Below are positions 22,920-34,941 of a stretch of DNA of 64,000 nucleotides, piece by piece (positions within the stretch are counted from its first letter, which is position 1; every line of letters starts with the position of its first letter). Source of the stretch: Caulobacter sp. FWC2 (GTDB lineage: Bacteria; Pseudomonadota; Alphaproteobacteria; Caulobacterales; Caulobacteraceae); contig NZ_PEBF01000001.1 of the NCBI RefSeq assembly GCF_002742625.1, forward strand, positions 4,712,001 through 4,776,000, in the 5' to 3' direction. The notes beneath the pieces were generated by a model that saw nothing but the letters and a program-made list of their open reading frames with translations, was not told the DNA's origin and did no database searches. The translations under genes and the position numbers were made by a program.

Positions 22920-23681
22920 CTAGAACCTGTAAGAGACCGACAGCACCGCCGAGGGCTGGGTCGGGTCGAAGACGATCGGGCTCTTCCTGGCGTCGCCGGT
23001 CAGCTTGGTGACCGAGCCGGTCGCGCCCAGGCTGACGCGGTCAGTCAGGCGATAGCTGGCGGTCAGCGAAGCCGAGACGTCCTTGATCCCGCCGCCGGGG
23101 CGATAGGCCGGGAGGCCCGAGGCCGCGGCCTGGCTGGCGCTGATCCCGAAATAGCTGCGGGTGTAGGCGCCGTCGGCCCAGGTGGTCGACACGCTGGGGA
23201 TCAAGGTCAGCCGGTCGGACGGTCGCAGCGGCATGGCCAGGGTCGCGTCGATCAAGGCCCCGTCGAGATCGCCGGACAGCACCTTGGTCGCGCCCAGGCT
23301 GGCCATGACCATGCCGGCCTTCATATCGGCGGAGATCCGCGCTCCGGCGCCGCCCGACACCCGGCCGACGCCCGTCGGGGCGTCGCGACGGCGGTAGCCT
23401 GGCACGAAGGTCACGCCCGCCCCGACATCCACAGTGTCGCCGTCGACCAGATTGGCGCCGATCCCCCGGCGCGAACCGGCGAAGAAGCGGCCGTATTTCA
23501 GGTCGATCACCGGGAACGGCAGTACACGATAGTCCTCGGCGCCCTGGTAAGCCGGCGCGTAGATCACCGCGCCGCCGACGACCGTCCGGTCAGACGCGCG
23601 ATCCTGGGCGCTGGCCTTGGTGGCGAGGCTCACGGCGGTGAGCACGCAGAGCAGCGCGACTGGCGTTAGAGCGTGGATCAT
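22920..23681 (-). CDS. MipA/OmpV family outer-membrane protein
   Basis: A 253-residue beta-barrel with a signal peptide ending ASAQ. Pairs of short strands and turns such as [21 protein letters not shown] match MipA/OmpV. It ends in aromatic VSYRF, a beta-barrel signal. MipA scaffolds murein enzymes in E. coli, but other members have different jobs, so function is open. It has no close operon partner. Confidence 0.87.
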   Translation of the reverse strand: MIHALTPVALLCVLTAVSLATKASAQDRASDRTVVGGAVIYAPAYQGAEDYRVLPFPVIDLKYGRFFAGSRRGIGANLVDGDTVDVGAGVTFVPGYRRRDAPTGVGRVSGGAGARISADMKAGMVMASLGATKVLSGDLDGALIDATLAMPLRPSDRLTLIPSVSTTWADGAYTRSYFGISASQAAASGLPAYRPGGGIKDVSASLTASYRLTDRVSLGATGSVTKLTGDARKSPIVFDPTQPSAVLSVSYRF

Positions 23682-23749
23682 ACTGCCTCCCTATCGAAAT
23701 CCGTGTCCGATCATCGACACAGATACGACCTCAACGCGAAGACAGACGT

Positions 23750-24988
23750 TTAGGCGCCGCCAAAACCCGACGGCATCTCGGCGTCGGTCAGATCCGCCCC
23801 CTCGAGGCGGGCGCGGGTCAGGTCGGCCTCGATGAAACGGGCCCGCCGGGCGCTGACGCCCTTCAGATTGGCCCCGCGCAGCACGGCGCGGGTCAGGTCA
23901 GTGCGGATGACCCGGTCCTCGGCGATCTTCAGCGGGCCGAGCTTGGCGCCGGTGAGATCGGCGCGCGTCAGCTGGGCGCCGACCAGGCGCGCGCCGCGCA
24001 GGTCGGCCCCCCGCAGCTTGGCGCCGCGCAGGTCGGCGCCGGCCAGGTTCGCGCCCTGCAGGTGGGCGCCGTCCAGGTCCATGCCGAAGAACACCGCCTT
24101 GGGCGCGGACAGGCCGCTGAGCCGGCGGTCCTTCAGGCGACGCAGGGGGCGGAAGTCGACCTCGGCAAGGTTCGCCACCTTGCCGTCGCGGCCGTCGGAT
24201 TTGCAGAACAGCTCGTGGGCTTCCAGCACCTCGTTGAGGGGTAGGTCGTCGACATAGAAGATCGGCGGCGGCGCCCGAAGCACCTCGGTCATGTCGGCGT
24301 CGGTCAGGTCCGCGCCGCTGACGTCGACCCCCACCATGATGGCCCGGCGCAGCGAGACCTTGGACATCTCGGCATTGTGCAGGTTGGCGCCCGACAGGTC
24401 CGCCCCGTCCATGACCGCATTGGTCAGCTTGGCGCCTTGCAGGGTGACGCCCGTGAGGTCGGCGTCGGTGAAGTCGGCCTGACGCGCGAAGGCGCCCGCC
24501 ATCTGAGCCCCGTTCAGGTTGGCCCCCTGCAGCATGGCGTAGTCCAGCTCGCCCGGCCGCTTGGAATGCTCCAGGATCCGCAGGCCCTTCTCGCCGTCCT
24601 GCACGGCGGTGACGCCCTCGCGCAGATCGCAGCCGGAGAGGTTGGCCCCGCCCAGATTGGCCCCGCGCAGGCAGGCGCCGCGCATGTCGCAACGGGAAAG
24701 GTCGGCGTCGCGCAGGTCGGAATCGCGCAGGTCGGTCCCATACAGCGTGGCGCGGCTCAGCTTGGCCCGGCGCAGCGAGGCCCCGCCCAGCAGCGCCCCG
24801 GTCAGGTCGGCCTCCGAGAGGTCCACCCCGTCCAGCTCGTAGTTGTTCAGGTTGACGTACTGCAGCACCGCCCGGCGGCCCTTGGGCAGGCCCTTCATGT
24901 AGCGCCCATGAGCCTCCAGCGCCTCACGCACCACGGAGGCGTGAAGATTGCGGATCAGGCTCGGTCGTGAAGACGCGGCGGCGGGCAT
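23750..24988 (-). CDS. Pentapeptide-repeat protein with two solenoid blocks
   Basis: A 412-residue protein with many A(D/N)LXX-type five-residue repeats in two blocks (about residues 45-265 and 315-412). A non-repeat segment of about 50 residues lies between them (PPIFYVDDLPLNEVLEAHELF). Each block should form a right-handed square helix. Such proteins can mimic DNA or protect gyrase, but most are uncharacterised. No signal peptide is seen. I chose the ATG at 24988; a frame to 25042 adds only low-complexity basic residues. Confidence 0.85.
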   Translation of the reverse strand: MPAAASSRPSLIRNLHASVVREALEAHGRYMKGLPKGRRAVLQYVNLNNYELDGVDLSEADLTGALLGGASLRRAKLSRATLYGTDLRDSDLRDADLSRCDMRGACLRGANLGGANLSGCDLREGVTAVQDGEKGLRILEHSKRPGELDYAMLQGANLNGAQMAGAFARQADFTDADLTGVTLQGAKLTNAVMDGADLSGANLHNAEMSKVSLRRAIMVGVDVSGADLTDADMTEVLRAPPPIFYVDDLPLNEVLEAHELFCKSDGRDGKVANLAEVDFRPLRRLKDRRLSGLSAPKAVFFGMDLDGAHLQGANLAGADLRGAKLRGADLRGARLVGAQLTRADLTGAKLGPLKIAEDRVIRTDLTRAVLRGANLKGVSARRARFIEADLTRARLEGADLTDAEMPSGFGGA

Positions 24989-25136
24989 GGCGGGTCGCGG
25001 AGCGCTCCGGCGAATACGCTGTGAACGGGGAACAGCGCACAACCTACGAGATCAGCTTTAAGCCATCGTTTAGAGCGCGACGAAAAGTCGCGCCTTGCCC
25101 ATGCTTCCCGTCAAGCGCCCTTCTTGGACCGAGCGC

Positions 25137-25337
25137 TTATGTGCAGACCCTGAAGCCATCTTTTTCAAGATTGCGGACGATCTTCTCGTCGTAGTCGAAG
25201 GATACCTTCACGCGCCAAGTCTGGCCGTGCGGCTTCACAGCGTAATCGATGCTGGAATGGGCGCGCTTGTAGGCGGATCCAGCTGTTTTTGCCTCGCCCT
25301 CACTATGAAAGGCTTTGCAGTAAGAAAACAGGATCAT
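25137..25337 (-). CDS. Small hypothetical protein
   Basis: A 66-residue frame with a protein-like second half (GQTWRVKVSFDYDEKIVR, ending FRVCT). Composition differs from shadow frames: it has fewer Arg/Ala/Pro runs and more varied codons. No family is recognised. It follows corA by 20 bases on the same strand, without a strong ribosome-binding site. Confidence 0.45.
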   Translation of the reverse strand: MILFSYCKAFHSEGEAKTAGSAYKRAHSSIDYAVKPHGQTWRVKVSFDYDEKIVRNLEKDGFRVCT

Positions 25338-25357
25338 GATTTTTCGCGCCGCTATTT

Positions 25358-26317
25358 CTACAGCCAGCCCTTACGCCGAAACCACAGCAAGGGCGCGGCG
25401 GCGGCCAGGATCATCATGCCGATGGCCATCGGATAGCCTTCCAGCCAGTTCAGCTCGGGCATGTGGACGAAGTTCATGCCGTAGATGCCGGCCACCAGGG
25501 TCGGGGGCAGGAACATCACCGAGAACACCGAGAACACCTTGAAGATCGAGTTCTGCTCGATGTTGATCAGGCCCAGGGCCGCGTCGAGCAGGAAGGTGAT
25601 GTTGCTGGCCACGTAGCTGGAATGGTCGGTGATCGACTGGACGTCGCGCTGCAGCGATTTCAGGTGATCGCGCAGGTCCTTGGACCCTTCGAACTGGTCG
25701 GCCAGGGCCGCGAAGCTGAGCAGGCGCGCCAGGCTGACCAGGCTGTCGCGAGCCTTGGAATTGACGTTCTGGGCCCGGCCCAGGCGGTTGAGGATGCTCT
25801 CGAAGGCCGCGCCGCGCGGGCGGCTGAAGATGGCGCGCGACTGCACCTCGACCTCGGCGGCGGTGCGTTCGAGGATGTCGGCGGTGCGGTCGACGATGGC
25901 GTCCAGCAAACCGAGGAAGGTCTGCAGGCCGTTGGGGCACAGGCTGGGCTGGCGCTCGGCCTGGGCGGCGAACACCGAGAAGGCCTTGGGCTCGACATAG
26001 CGGATGGTGATCAGGCGCGCGCCGGCCAGCACGAAGGTGACGGGGGCGGCGGTCGGCAGGTCGCCGTCGGCATTGACCAGCACCGTGGCGGTCATGAACG
26101 TGCCGCCGTCCTCCTGATAGAGGCGCGAGGAGGCCTCGATCTCGGCCATCTCCTCGCGGGTGGGCAGCAGCAGGCCGATCGACTGTTCGACGGCGACTTC
26201 CTCGGCGCGGGTGGGATCGACCAGCTCGATCCAGACGGCGTCGGCCGGCACCCGCCAGTCGGGCGACAGACCACCGGACTCGAAGCCAGGAGCGCCGTGA
26301 CGGAGGATTCTAAGCAT
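25358..26317 (-). CDS. corA: CorA-family divalent cation transporter
   Basis: A 319-residue protein. The large cytoplasmic domain (about 1-255) is followed by two membrane helices, with the pore motif YGMNF near residue 289 and an acidic loop (MPELNWLEGYP). CorA pentamers move Mg2+ (some Co2+ or Zn2+) across the inner membrane. Length and topology are typical. The ion specificity is not fixed by sequence. Confidence 0.93.
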   Translation of the reverse strand: MLRILRHGAPGFESGGLSPDWRVPADAVWIELVDPTRAEEVAVEQSIGLLLPTREEMAEIEASSRLYQEDGGTFMTATVLVNADGDLPTAAPVTFVLAGARLITIRYVEPKAFSVFAAQAERQPSLCPNGLQTFLGLLDAIVDRTADILERTAAEVEVQSRAIFSRPRGAAFESILNRLGRAQNVNSKARDSLVSLARLLSFAALADQFEGSKDLRDHLKSLQRDVQSITDHSSYVASNITFLLDAALGLINIEQNSIFKVFSVFSVMFLPPTLVAGIYGMNFVHMPELNWLEGYPMAIGMMILAAAAPLLWFRRKGWL

Positions 26318-26382
26318 CGCTGGGCGTCCTAGCTGCGGGTCGGGTGTGCCCCGGCCCGCGCTCTAGGTCAACGCGCTCCCGA

Positions 26383-27084
26383 TTACCGAGGGGCGTTCTG
26401 CTTGTTGCTCGTGTCGCTCGACGAACCACCGCCAGCGGCGGCCTCGATCAGGGCGGCGATACGATCGGTCGAATCCGCGGCCTGGCCGATGATGTCCAGC
26501 GGCGAAGAGCGAACCGAATTGGCGACCTGGTTGGCGGCCTGCTTGGCGGCCGAGACCACGGCGTTCTGGGCCATGGCGATCTTGCTGGTGGCGACGGCGA
26601 TCTTGGTCGCCTGGGCGTCCTGATAGATGAAGCCGTTGGTCGGATAGACGCTGGTGCCCAGATCGCGGATCGGGTCGTACCAGACCTTGACCTGCGTCCA
26701 GTCGCCGTTGGGCGAGACGTCGACGACGGTGACGTCCTTTTCGATCTGGCCGCGATCGCCTTCGATGATCGACCAGTTGGCGTGGGTGACCTGGATGACC
26801 CGGTCAGTCAGCACCTGGCTGACGAAGGCCACGTGACCGAGGTTCATGCGGGCGGTAGGCTTGAAGGAGAGAACCGAGCCGATCTTCGGGACCGAGCCCG
26901 TGTCGTACTTGCCGGCGGCTTGCGACCACCAAGTGCGGGCGTCGCCAAAGATCTGGATACCCGACATCAGACGGGCGAACGGTACGCACTGCCAATAGCC
27001 GTCAGCACTGGCCGTCACCGGCGCAAAGCTGATCATGGCGGCAGCGAGCAGGGAACCCAGAAGGGCCCTGGTCCGTTTCGTCAT
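26383..27084 (-). CDS. Secreted CHAP-domain protein
   Basis: A 233-residue exported protein (signal peptide ending ASA). The CHAP (NlpC/P60-like) catalytic pair is visible: Cys33 in YWQCVPFAR and His84 in NLGHVAFV. The final third is Ala- and Ser-rich and helical. CHAP enzymes are amidases or peptidases that cut peptidoglycan or related peptides. I use the ATG at 27084; the extra 26 codons of a longer frame do not look like a signal peptide. It lies downstream of the acyltransferase gene. Confidence 0.85.
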   Translation of the reverse strand: MTKRTRALLGSLLAAAMISFAPVTASADGYWQCVPFARLMSGIQIFGDARTWWSQAAGKYDTGSVPKIGSVLSFKPTARMNLGHVAFVSQVLTDRVIQVTHANWSIIEGDRGQIEKDVTVVDVSPNGDWTQVKVWYDPIRDLGTSVYPTNGFIYQDAQATKIAVATSKIAMAQNAVVSAAKQAANQVANSVRSSPLDIIGQAADSTDRIAALIEAAAGGGSSSDTSNKQNAPR

Positions 27085-27151
27085 GCTGTGGGTACTCCCC
27101 CGCGTCACTGGGCTAAGGGATAACCCTGCCAGAGACTGGTGAAAAGAGTGT

Positions 27152-28249
27152 TTATGCCGCACCCGCGAGCGCCAAGCGCCGCTGTTTCCGGTTGGCGGCC
27201 AGAGATTTCATCCATTCCCGAGCCGGGTTCTCGATGAAATGGTAGGAAATCGCCGACAGCGGGATCAACGCGGCGACAATTAACACCCAGACCAACAGCG
27301 GCAATTTGTCACTCTGGATATTGAACAGCTTGGTCGCGGCATTGATCGCCAGGATCTTCCACGGGATGCAGATCATATAGGTCGAGTAGCTGATCTCGCC
27401 TAGATAGACGAAGACTGACTGTCCAGCAAACTCGTAACCGGTCTTGGCGAGGGTCGCGAGCATGAAAATAAGCCCCCCCAGGAGCATCACGATCACCAGA
27501 TCGGGTGCGGAAAACTGGATCGCGGCAAGCGTGGCCATGCCCAATAAAGCGGCGCCGTAGCCGCTGAGCCGGGTCGGGAATCGGTCCGAACGCCAAAGCG
27601 CGTGCAGGGCGCAGCCGAAGGCGAAGCACGGCACGATGCGCAGGGCGCCCCATTGGATGGTCGCCTCGGTCAGCGGAAAGCCGGCCAAGGCCTGGAAGGC
27701 AGGGTAGAGCCCGGCGATCACCGCCAGGGCGCCTAGCACCGCGACGACCGGCCGCTCGCGCAGCTTCCAGGCGGCGAAGGCGAAGGCCGGGAAGCTCAGA
27801 TAGGCGAACCACTCGGCCGAGATCGACCACGAGGCGTGGTTCCAGCCGGCCACCGGCGCGAAGCCCCAGGCATGGACCAGCAGCAGGTTCGCCGGCAGCG
27901 ACTTCCACGACAGGATGTTCGGATCGACGTTCAGTCCCGCCATCGCGCCGACGATCGCCATGGCGCCAACACCGATCAAGGTGGCCAGGTGCAGCGGATA
28001 GACCCGCGCCAGCCGGTTCCACAGGAAGTCGCCGTAGCGGAACCGCCCCTCCCCGAAGCCGCGAAGATAGACGTGGCACAGGATGAAGCCCGACAGCACG
28101 AAGAACGCCTCGACCCCCAGATAGCCCTTTTGCGCGACCGCCGGCGTGAAGCCGACGTCCAGATTGGGCCAATAGTGGAACATCACCACCCAGAAGGCGG
28201 CGAAGAACCGCAACGCGGTCAGGGGCTTTATGTTGGCGGCGTCCGGCAT
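27152..28249 (-). CDS. Acyltransferase 3 family membrane protein
   Basis: A 365-residue protein with about ten membrane segments. It begins LTALRFFAAFWVVMFHYWP, where the catalytic-type His of this family occurs, followed by GYLGVEAFFVLSGF. Family members (OafA, ExoZ, OpgC) transfer acyl groups to sugars of exopolysaccharide, LPS or glucans. The acceptor here is unknown. A basic tail ends the protein. It is slightly less GC-rich than its neighbours. Confidence 0.9.
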   Translation of the reverse strand: MPDAANIKPLTALRFFAAFWVVMFHYWPNLDVGFTPAVAQKGYLGVEAFFVLSGFILCHVYLRGFGEGRFRYGDFLWNRLARVYPLHLATLIGVGAMAIVGAMAGLNVDPNILSWKSLPANLLLVHAWGFAPVAGWNHASWSISAEWFAYLSFPAFAFAAWKLRERPVVAVLGALAVIAGLYPAFQALAGFPLTEATIQWGALRIVPCFAFGCALHALWRSDRFPTRLSGYGAALLGMATLAAIQFSAPDLVIVMLLGGLIFMLATLAKTGYEFAGQSVFVYLGEISYSTYMICIPWKILAINAATKLFNIQSDKLPLLVWVLIVAALIPLSAISYHFIENPAREWMKSLAANRKQRRLALAGAA

Positions 28250-28380
28250 CGACGGCGTCCCTTAAGGGCCTGCCTTTCCGCCCCCAAGGTGGAAAGATCA
28301 GCGTTACCCGCCTATCTCGCTTGTGATACATGTATGCGTACGCGAAACAGCGGCTTGGCCGATAACCTTAGAGAGGACCG

Positions 28381-29169
28381 ATGAACGAACTCCTTAGCCT
28401 GGTCGCCGATCCGGCCGCCTGGGCCGCTCTGGTGACGCTGGTCGTCATGGAAGTGGTTCTGGGGATCGACAATCTGGTCTTCATTTCGATCCTGTCGAAC
28501 AAGCTGCCGCCCGAGCAGCGCACGCGCGTCCGTCGCATCGGTATCTCGCTGGCGCTGATCATGCGCCTCGTCCTGCTGTCGACCATCGCCTTCATCGTCG
28601 GCCTGACCGCGCCGGTCTTCGACCTGGGCGTCAACGGCCCGGTCGGCGCGCACGGCGAGCCCGGCTTCGAGACCGCCTTCTCCTGGCGTGACCTGATCCT
28701 GATCGCCGGCGGCGTCTTCCTGATCTGGAAGGCGACCAAGGAGATCCACCACAGCGTCGATCCCGGCAACGGCGACGAAATGCTGGAGAAGGACAAGGCC
28801 ACCGTCGTGATCTCCAATGTCGGCGCCGCGATCTTCCAGATCATCCTGCTGGACCTGGTGTTCTCGATCGACTCGATCCTGACCGCCGTCGGCATGACCG
28901 ATCACCTGCCGATCATGGTCGCCGCCGTGGTCATCGCCGTCGCCGTCATGATGCTGGCCGCCGATCCGCTGGCCAACTTCATCAACGACAACCCGACCGT
29001 GGTCATGCTGGCCCTGGGCTTCCTGCTGATGATCGGCACCGTGCTGATCGCCGAGGGCTTCGGCGCCCACGTGCCCAAGGGCTACATCTACACGGCCATG
29101 GCCTTCTCGGCCGGCGTCGAGGGACTGAACATGCTCTCGCGCAAGCGCGGGGCTAAGAAGGACCACTAA
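28381..29169 (+). CDS. TerC family membrane protein
   Basis: A 262-residue protein with about seven membrane helices. The family motifs are present: [15 protein letters not shown] (about residues 22-36) and [15 protein letters not shown] (about 159-173), whose acidic residues in helices suggest metal transport. Recent work links TerC proteins to Mn2+ export during protein secretion; older annotation is tellurite resistance. The start ATG is the first base pair after GAGAGGACCG, a good ribosome-binding site. Confidence 0.92.
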   Translation: MNELLSLVADPAAWAALVTLVVMEVVLGIDNLVFISILSNKLPPEQRTRVRRIGISLALIMRLVLLSTIAFIVGLTAPVFDLGVNGPVGAHGEPGFETAFSWRDLILIAGGVFLIWKATKEIHHSVDPGNGDEMLEKDKATVVISNVGAAIFQIILLDLVFSIDSILTAVGMTDHLPIMVAAVVIAVAVMMLAADPLANFINDNPTVVMLALGFLLMIGTVLIAEGFGAHVPKGYIYTAMAFSAGVEGLNMLSRKRGAKKDH

Positions 29170-29236
29170 GCGCTACGTCCACACCTTGGAGCGTGGTAGG
29201 TCGGCGACCCCGGCTTATCACGCTCTCAGGGCCCCG

Positions 29237-30835
29237 ATGACCTCGCAGACTTCCAAGCCACAGGCCTTCACCGACGCCGAGCGCCGCCTGACCCTGACGG
29301 CGCTGATGATCGTGTTCCTGCTCAGCGCGCTGGACCAGACGATCGTGTCCACGGCCATGCCGCGGATCATTTCCGAGCTGAACGGCCTCAATCTCTATTC
29401 GTGGGTCACGACGTCCTATTTGCTGACCTCCACCGTGATGGTGCCGATCTGGGGCAAGCTGGGCGACATCTTCGGCCGCAAGCCCGTGCTGATCACCGGC
29501 ATCTCGATCTTCCTGGCCGGCTCGTGGCTGTCGGGCCTGGCGGGCGAGTTCGGAACCATCCTGGGCATGCCGGGCATGGTGCAGCTGATCGTGTTCCGCG
29601 CCCTGCAAGGCATCGGCGGCGGCGCGCTGTTCACCACCGCCTTCGCCATCATCGCCGACCTCTATCCGCCGCGCGAGCGGGGCAAGTTCGCCGGCATCTT
29701 CGGCTCGGTGTTCGGTTTGGCCAGCGTGTTGGGGCCGATCATCGGCGGCTATTTCACCGACCACGGCACGGTGCAGATCGGGAGCCAGACGATCGCCGGC
29801 TGGCGCTGGGTGTTCTACGTCAACCTGCCGCTGTCCCTGCTGTCGCTGTTCATGGTCATCGTGAAGATGCCCAAGCTGGAGCATCGTCGGGCGGGCAAGA
29901 TCGACTTCCTGGGCGCGGCCCTGCTGATCGCCGCCTTCGTGCCGCTGCTGCTGGCGCTGAGCCTGGGCGGCCACAGCTTCGCCTGGCGCTCGCCGCAGAG
30001 CCTGGGTCTCTTCGCCCTGGCGGCCGTGTCGCTGGCCGCCTTCGTGGTGGCCGAGACCAAGGTGTCCAATCCGATCCTGCCGATGCACCTGTTCCAGAAC
30101 AAGGTGTTCACCACGGCCAACCTGGCCGGCTTCCTGATCTCCATGGCCTTCATGGGCGTGGTGATGTTCCTGCCGCTGTTCCTGCAGCTGGGCCGGGGCG
30201 TGCCGGCCACGGTCAGCGGCATGACCATGCTGCCGCTGATGGCCGGCCTGATCATCAGCAGCACGGTCGCGGGCCAACTGGTCAGCAAGACCGGCCAGTA
30301 CAAGCCCTACATGCTGGCCGGCGCGGCCATCCTGCTGGTCGCGGTGTTCATGCTGCACGACCTGTCGAAGATCCACAGCCTGCCGCTGCTCTGCGTGCTG
30401 CTGGCCTTCGTGGGGCTGGGCCTTGGCCCTGGCCAGAGCCTGTTCAACATCGCCACCCAGAACGCGGTCGACCCGCGCGACATCGGCGTGGCCACCAGTT
30501 CCAACCAGTTCTTCCGCCAGATCGGCTCGACGGTCGGGGCGGCCCTGGCCGGGACGATGCTGACCGCGCGTCTGGCCGACCTGCCCGGCGGCGGCCTCGA
30601 CCTCGGCAAGCTGGAAGGCATGGCGGTCAAGGCCGCCGCCAGCGGCCAGGCGGCCCACGCCGACCCGGTGCTGCAAGGCGCGCTGATCAACGCCGTCAGC
30701 GGGGTGATGATCGCGGCCCTGTTCGTGATCGCCGCCGGCTTGGCGACGATCCTGATGATCCCCGCCCTGCCCCTACGCTCGCACCAGCCAGCGTCGGGGG
30801 CTCCGACACTGGACAAGAGCGAGCCGACGAACTGA
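29237..30835 (+). CDS. EmrB/QacA-type (DHA2) MFS drug exporter
   Basis: A 532-residue transporter with 14 hydrophobic segments. The DHA2 signature LDQTIVSTAMPRI lies in the first helix (about residues 33-45), followed by GKLGDIFGRKPV (MFS loop 2-3). It pumps drugs or other small molecules out using the proton gradient. The start at 29237 (MTSQTSKPQ) was preferred over 29186 because the extension is arginine-rich and lacks a site. Its stop abuts the stop of the convergent PstS-like gene without a gap. Confidence 0.92.
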   Translation: MTSQTSKPQAFTDAERRLTLTALMIVFLLSALDQTIVSTAMPRIISELNGLNLYSWVTTSYLLTSTVMVPIWGKLGDIFGRKPVLITGISIFLAGSWLSGLAGEFGTILGMPGMVQLIVFRALQGIGGGALFTTAFAIIADLYPPRERGKFAGIFGSVFGLASVLGPIIGGYFTDHGTVQIGSQTIAGWRWVFYVNLPLSLLSLFMVIVKMPKLEHRRAGKIDFLGAALLIAAFVPLLLALSLGGHSFAWRSPQSLGLFALAAVSLAAFVVAETKVSNPILPMHLFQNKVFTTANLAGFLISMAFMGVVMFLPLFLQLGRGVPATVSGMTMLPLMAGLIISSTVAGQLVSKTGQYKPYMLAGAAILLVAVFMLHDLSKIHSLPLLCVLLAFVGLGLGPGQSLFNIATQNAVDPRDIGVATSSNQFFRQIGSTVGAALAGTMLTARLADLPGGGLDLGKLEGMAVKAAASGQAAHADPVLQGALINAVSGVMIAALFVIAAGLATILMIPALPLRSHQPASGAPTLDKSEPTN

Positions 30836-31849
30836 CTACTTCCAGCGGGCCTGCACCGCGGCCTTCACCGAGGCCGGCACAGGCGCATAGCCCAAGGCCG
30901 TGATGGCGGCGTCGCCGTTCGCATAGCCCCAGCTGAAGAAGTCGCGCACCCGCTTGGCGCGGTCGGGCGCGGCGTCGTCGCGCAGCAGGCCGTAGCTGAC
31001 GAGCACGAGCGGCCAGGTCGCCTTGCCCGGCTGGTCCAGGGTCTGGACGCCGAAGCCCTTGCTGGCGGTCCACGGCGCCGAAGCGGCGAACGACGAGAAG
31101 GCGGCCGGCGACGGCGCCACGAACGCCCCGTCATGGTTCTTCAGCGCCACCAGATCGAGCTTGTGGTCCAGGGCGTAGGCGTATTCGACATAGCTGATCG
31201 TGCCCATGGTGCCGGACATGATCTCGCTGATCCCGGCATTGCCCTTGCCGCCCAGGCCCGCCGGCCAATTGACCGTCTCGCCGGCGCCGGGGCCCGCCTT
31301 CCACTCGGGGCTGACCGACGACAGGTAGCTGGTCAGCAGCAGGCTCATGCTGGCGGGATCGGTGCGGTGCGCCACGGTGATCGGCCAGTCGGGCAGATCG
31401 AGGCCCGGGTTGAGGGCCTTCAGCGCCGGGTCGTTCCACTTGCTGATCTTGCCCATGAAGATCGCCGCCAAGGCCTGACCGTCCAGCTTCAGCTTGCCGC
31501 TCTCCAGACCCGGGACATTGGTGACCAGCACCGTGCCGCTGATCACGAACGGAAACTGCGACAGGCCCTTGGCCTTCAGGTCGGTGTCCGACAGCGGCAT
31601 GGCCGTGACCCCGAAATCGGCCGCCTTGCTCTCGATCTGGCTGATGCCGAAGGCCGAGTTCTGACCCGTATAGGCGATCGGCTCGCCACCGGCCTTCTGG
31701 TAGTCAGCGATCCAGGCTTTGAACAACGGCGACTGGATCGAACCGCCAGAGCCGGCCAGGGGGGCGGCAGCGGGGGCCGTCTGGGCCATCGTCGAACCGG
31801 CCGCGGCGAGGCTGAACGCGAACGCCACCGATGTGAGAAATGATTTCAT
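30836..31849 (-). CDS. Second PstS-like phosphate-binding protein
   Basis: A 337-residue periplasmic protein (signal peptide ending STMAQ). PstS features are GSGGSIQSPLFKAW near residue 33, YTGQNSAFGISQI near 60, ADFGVTAMPLSD near 77, and VAHRTDPASMSLLLTSYL near 158-175. It closely resembles the substrate-binding subunits of high-affinity Pst systems and is a different lineage from the 3784-4827 protein. GGAGGAGA precedes the ATG. No permease genes lie beside it. Having two binding proteins suggests different affinity or growth conditions. Confidence 0.9.
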   Translation of the reverse strand: MKSFLTSVAFAFSLAAAGSTMAQTAPAAAPLAGSGGSIQSPLFKAWIADYQKAGGEPIAYTGQNSAFGISQIESKAADFGVTAMPLSDTDLKAKGLSQFPFVISGTVLVTNVPGLESGKLKLDGQALAAIFMGKISKWNDPALKALNPGLDLPDWPITVAHRTDPASMSLLLTSYLSSVSPEWKAGPGAGETVNWPAGLGGKGNAGISEIMSGTMGTISYVEYAYALDHKLDLVALKNHDGAFVAPSPAAFSSFAASAPWTASKGFGVQTLDQPGKATWPLVLVSYGLLRDDAAPDRAKRVRDFFSWGYANGDAAITALGYAPVPASVKAAVQARWK

Positions 31850-31978
31850 GGGTCTCCTCCGGCGCGCCTGAGCGCGCCTAGCCTTCCGCGACGGGTTCAT
31901 CCCTTCGTCGGGCGCCGGACATTGGCCGCATGGTCAAGCTCAAGGAAATGCGACGCGAGGCCGCTGCGACACTTGGGC

Positions 31979-34138
<2,160 letters not shown>

Positions 34139-34263
34139 GACGGCATGCTTTTGCCGCCAAACCGTCCCCAGGTCGAGAGCCGCGGTCGAGTCGTCATCAA
34201 GCGGACATTAACCGTCTTGCCCGCTTCATCCGGGCGGAGTGCTTTTTACCGGTGGGGACGACG

Positions 34264-34941
34264 ATGAGCGACGCGACGAACGCCAGCAGAAAACCGGTCG
34301 ACGCCGAGAGCGTCCGCGACTTCCTGCGCGTCCAGCCGGAATTCCTGCGCCACGACGAAGACCTGCTGGGCGAGCTGGGCCTGAGGGTCGACGCCGCCAA
34401 TGTCGTCGACTTCGGACCGCGCGCCCTGGCCCGGGCCGCCGCCGCCCACAAGCGGGAGGCCAGCGTCCGCCAGGCGATCGAGGCCAACGCCCGCGCCAAC
34501 TATTCGGCCCAGGCCCAGACCCACGCGGCGGTCATCGACCTGCTGGACGCCCGCAACCACTCCGACCTGGCCCGCCGCGTCGACGAAATGACCCAGCTGC
34601 GATTCGGCCTGGCGACCGGCGTGATGGCGCTGGAGGGCCCCAGCCGAGTTCCGGCCGGCTGGCACATCCTGGCCGAGGGTCAGGTCGACATGATCCTGGG
34701 CGAGGCCCCGATCGCCCGCATGGGCTTCTTCGCCCCGGCCCTGCCGCTGTTCGGCGACAAGGCCGAGACCATCCGCAGCATGGCCCTGGTCCGCATGGCG
34801 ATCTGGGAGCCGCGCCGCGAGGCCCTGGTCGCCTTCGGCTCGACCGATCCGGAAGGCTTCACGCCCGACATGGGCACCGAGCTGGTCAACTTCCTGGCCC
34901 GTGTGGTCGAGCGCACCGCCGAACGCTGGCCCGTGTTGTGA
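34264..34941 (+). CDS. DUF484 family protein
   Basis: A 225-residue protein. DUF484 features include the N-terminal VRDFLRVQPEFLRHDEDLL segment, a helical middle, and a GAF-like domain (about 110-225). The family is nearly always next to xerC; function is unknown. The stop overlaps the GTG start of xerC. The start ATG is at 34264 (MSDATNAS); an in-frame upstream ATG at 34252 has no better signal. Confidence 0.87.
   Translation: MSDATNASRKPVDAESVRDFLRVQPEFLRHDEDLLGELGLRVDAANVVDFGPRALARAAAAHKREASVRQAIEANARANYSAQAQTHAAVIDLLDARNHSDLARRVDEMTQLRFGLATGVMALEGPSRVPAGWHILAEGQVDMILGEAPIARMGFFAPALPLFGDKAETIRSMALVRMAIWEPRREALVAFGSTDPEGFTPDMGTELVNFLARVVERTAERWPVL

Noticed and set aside
34197..34211. CtrA-like site (TCAA-N7-TTAA) between priA and DUF484
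   Set aside because: One mismatch in a short motif and no functional link between CtrA and these genes; kept out as probable chance.
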